Shown piece after piece: positions 63,089 to 64,000 of a stretch of DNA of 64,000 nt; position 1 is the stretch's first letter; each line of letters opens with the position of its first letter. The notes beneath the pieces are model-generated. The model did no database searches. It saw only the letters and a list, made by a program, of their open reading frames with translations, and was not told the DNA's origin. The DNA comes from Peptococcaceae bacterium BRH_c4b. Its GTDB lineage: Bacteria > Bacillota > Desulfotomaculia > Desulfotomaculales > Desulfocucumaceae. The DNA lies in the NCBI GenBank assembly GCA_000961595.1, contig LADO01000005.1, forward strand, positions 1-64,000, in the 5' to 3' direction. The position numbers and the translations under genes are program-made.

Positions 63089-64000
63089 TTGGCCATTAAT
63101 ATTGGGATATTTATATGCGGTTGCAAGGGCGCCGTTTCAGGCGCCATAGACATGGCCGGAGTTGAGGCCGGATTAACCAGGGTCAAAAAAAAGATCGGAG
63201 CCAAAATTTTTCACCCCTGGCTTTGCGGTCCCGAAGGTGTTTCTCTGCTTGGGGACTCCATAGCCCGGCATAAACTGGACTGTGTCATCATAGCCGGCTG
63301 CCCCGAAACCGTACACAGAGATTTATTCAAACGGGTTGCGGCGGATTCCGGTTTACCCCCGGAGATGGTGATACGGCTGGATATAAGGGAAGGGTGTGCC
63401 CTGCCGCATGGCAGCGATCCCCGAGGCGCAACGCAGAAGGCCGTGAATCTGATCAAGATGTGGAACGGCCAGGCCAGGCTGGCGGAACCATATAAGCCTT
63501 TTTATGAAGACGGCAACAAAGATGTGCTGATTGTCGGCGGTGGCCTGGCTGGCCTGAGCGCGTCCCTGGAACTCGCCGGGGCTGGCCTAAACGTAGTTTT
63601 AATTGAAAAAGAGCCCTTCCTGGGAGGCCGTACGGCCCAGCTCAACAAAGTTTACCCCCGCATGTGCGATGCCAGGTGCGGGGTAACTTTTCTAATTAAC
63701 CGGTTGCGGGAAAACACCCGGGTTAAAATATTTAATCTTACTGAGATAGCCGGGCTTAAGGGTAGTGCCGGGAGATTTGAGGCTGATTTAATCAGCAGGT
63801 CGAATTTTATAGATGCCGAAAGTTGCACCGGGTGCGGCAAATGTGCTGAAGCATGCCCCGTACTGGTGGCAGATGATTTCAATTTCGGTCTGGCCGACCG
63901 CAAAGCAGTCTATTCCCCATGGTCCCCGGATCCGGCGGGCCCATATATAATTGACCGGGCCGCCTGTCTGTCTGGCTGTGACAGGTGCGTGGCGGTGTGC
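63089..64000 (+). CDS. HdrA/QmoA-type flavoprotein, runs off the window
   Basis: TTG 63089 lies 2 bases after the AprB-like stop; 304 codons are seen, open to the edge. An HdrA N-terminal part (GIFICGCKGAVSGAIDMAGVEAGL, AGCPETVHRDLF) is followed by an FAD site (VLIVGGGLAGLSASLELAGAGLNVVLIEKEPFLGGRTAQLNKVYPRMCDARC) and a ferredoxin cluster (CTGCGKCAEACP) before a second begins (CLSGCDRCVAVC). HdrA/Qmo proteins link APS reductase to menaquinone or to flavin-based bifurcation. The C-terminus and any hdrBC or qmoBC genes lie outside. Confidence 0.85.
   Translation, partial: MAINIGIFICGCKGAVSGAIDMAGVEAGLTRVKKKIGAKIFHPWLCGPEGVSLLGDSIARHKLDCVIIAGCPETVHRDLFKRVAADSGLPPEMVIRLDIREGCALPHGSDPRGATQKAVNLIKMWNGQARLAEPYKPFYEDGNKDVLIVGGGLAGLSASLELAGAGLNVVLIEKEPFLGGRTAQLNKVYPRMCDARCGVTFLINRLRENTRVKIFNLTEIAGLKGSAGRFEADLISRSNFIDAESCTGCGKCAEACPVLVADDFNFGLADRKAVYSPWSPDPAGPYIIDRAACLSGCDRCVAVC

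Overview
The window reads as a chromosome segment of a spore-forming, anaerobic, moderately GC-rich Firmicute of the Desulfotomaculum/Pelotomaculum (Peptococcaceae) type. The pointers are a YyaC-type sporulation gene, a selenocysteine formate dehydrogenase in a NuoE/NuoF-type operon, genes resembling adenylylsulfate reductase followed by an HdrA-like gene, a CIRCE-controlled groESL operon, frequent TTG/GTG starts and strong AGGAGG ribosome sites. The taxon is inferred from gene content only.

Layout. 0-9 kb: small proteins, a nuclease-fold phosphoesterase, tsaD, a radical SAM-PDZ protein, and a leftward operon of a CBS protein, a TauE/SafE permease and a membrane protein. 9-16 kb: 5-formyl-THF cyclo-ligase and a formate dehydrogenase operon (NuoE-like, NuoF-like, a truncated NuoG-like subunit, and FdhA with an in-frame UGA and a recognisable SECIS hairpin). 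16-23 kb: several damaged genes (a secreted copper-amine-oxidase-N-domain protein with a frameshifted signal peptide, khtTU with deletions, cbiM with an 8-bp duplication). 24-28 kb: a probable small RNA, then a cluster of NifX-like proteins, DUF134, DUF5320-like proteins and a NifU-like scaffold, two of whose promoters carry the same 13-bp site. 28-37 kb: molybdopterin genes (moeA, a moeA with a binding-protein domain, mogA), groESL, cysK, ogt.

37.5-55 kb is an accessory region beginning beside a tRNA-Thr gene. It holds an orphan hicB with a hicA remnant, a complete four-gene Wadjet-type (JetABCD) system whose jetD lies on the opposite strand, and then a block bounded by two copies of an ~80-90-aa coiled-coil gene. 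That block holds a frameshifted DUF1998-type helicase, an IetAS-like AAA ATPase/subtilase pair whose protease has lost its catalytic core, a MazEF-like pair, the 3' end of a BREX brxL gene, a MazG-like enzyme and a WYL regulator. XRE/ImmA regulators follow. 55-60 kb carries short conserved Firmicutes genes (DUF1659, DUF2922, YvrJ), YyaC, another NifX-like protein and hypotheticals. 60.9 kb to the end is an AprA-like/AprB-like/HdrA-like redox operon running off the window.

Two repeat families are scattered through intergenic DNA. One is a REP-like palindrome (GGGGACACACCT...GGAATGTCCCC; six full copies and one half copy). The other is a larger composite of hairpins containing it (two full copies about 55 kb apart plus one solo module). 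No transposase, integrase or CRISPR array was seen.
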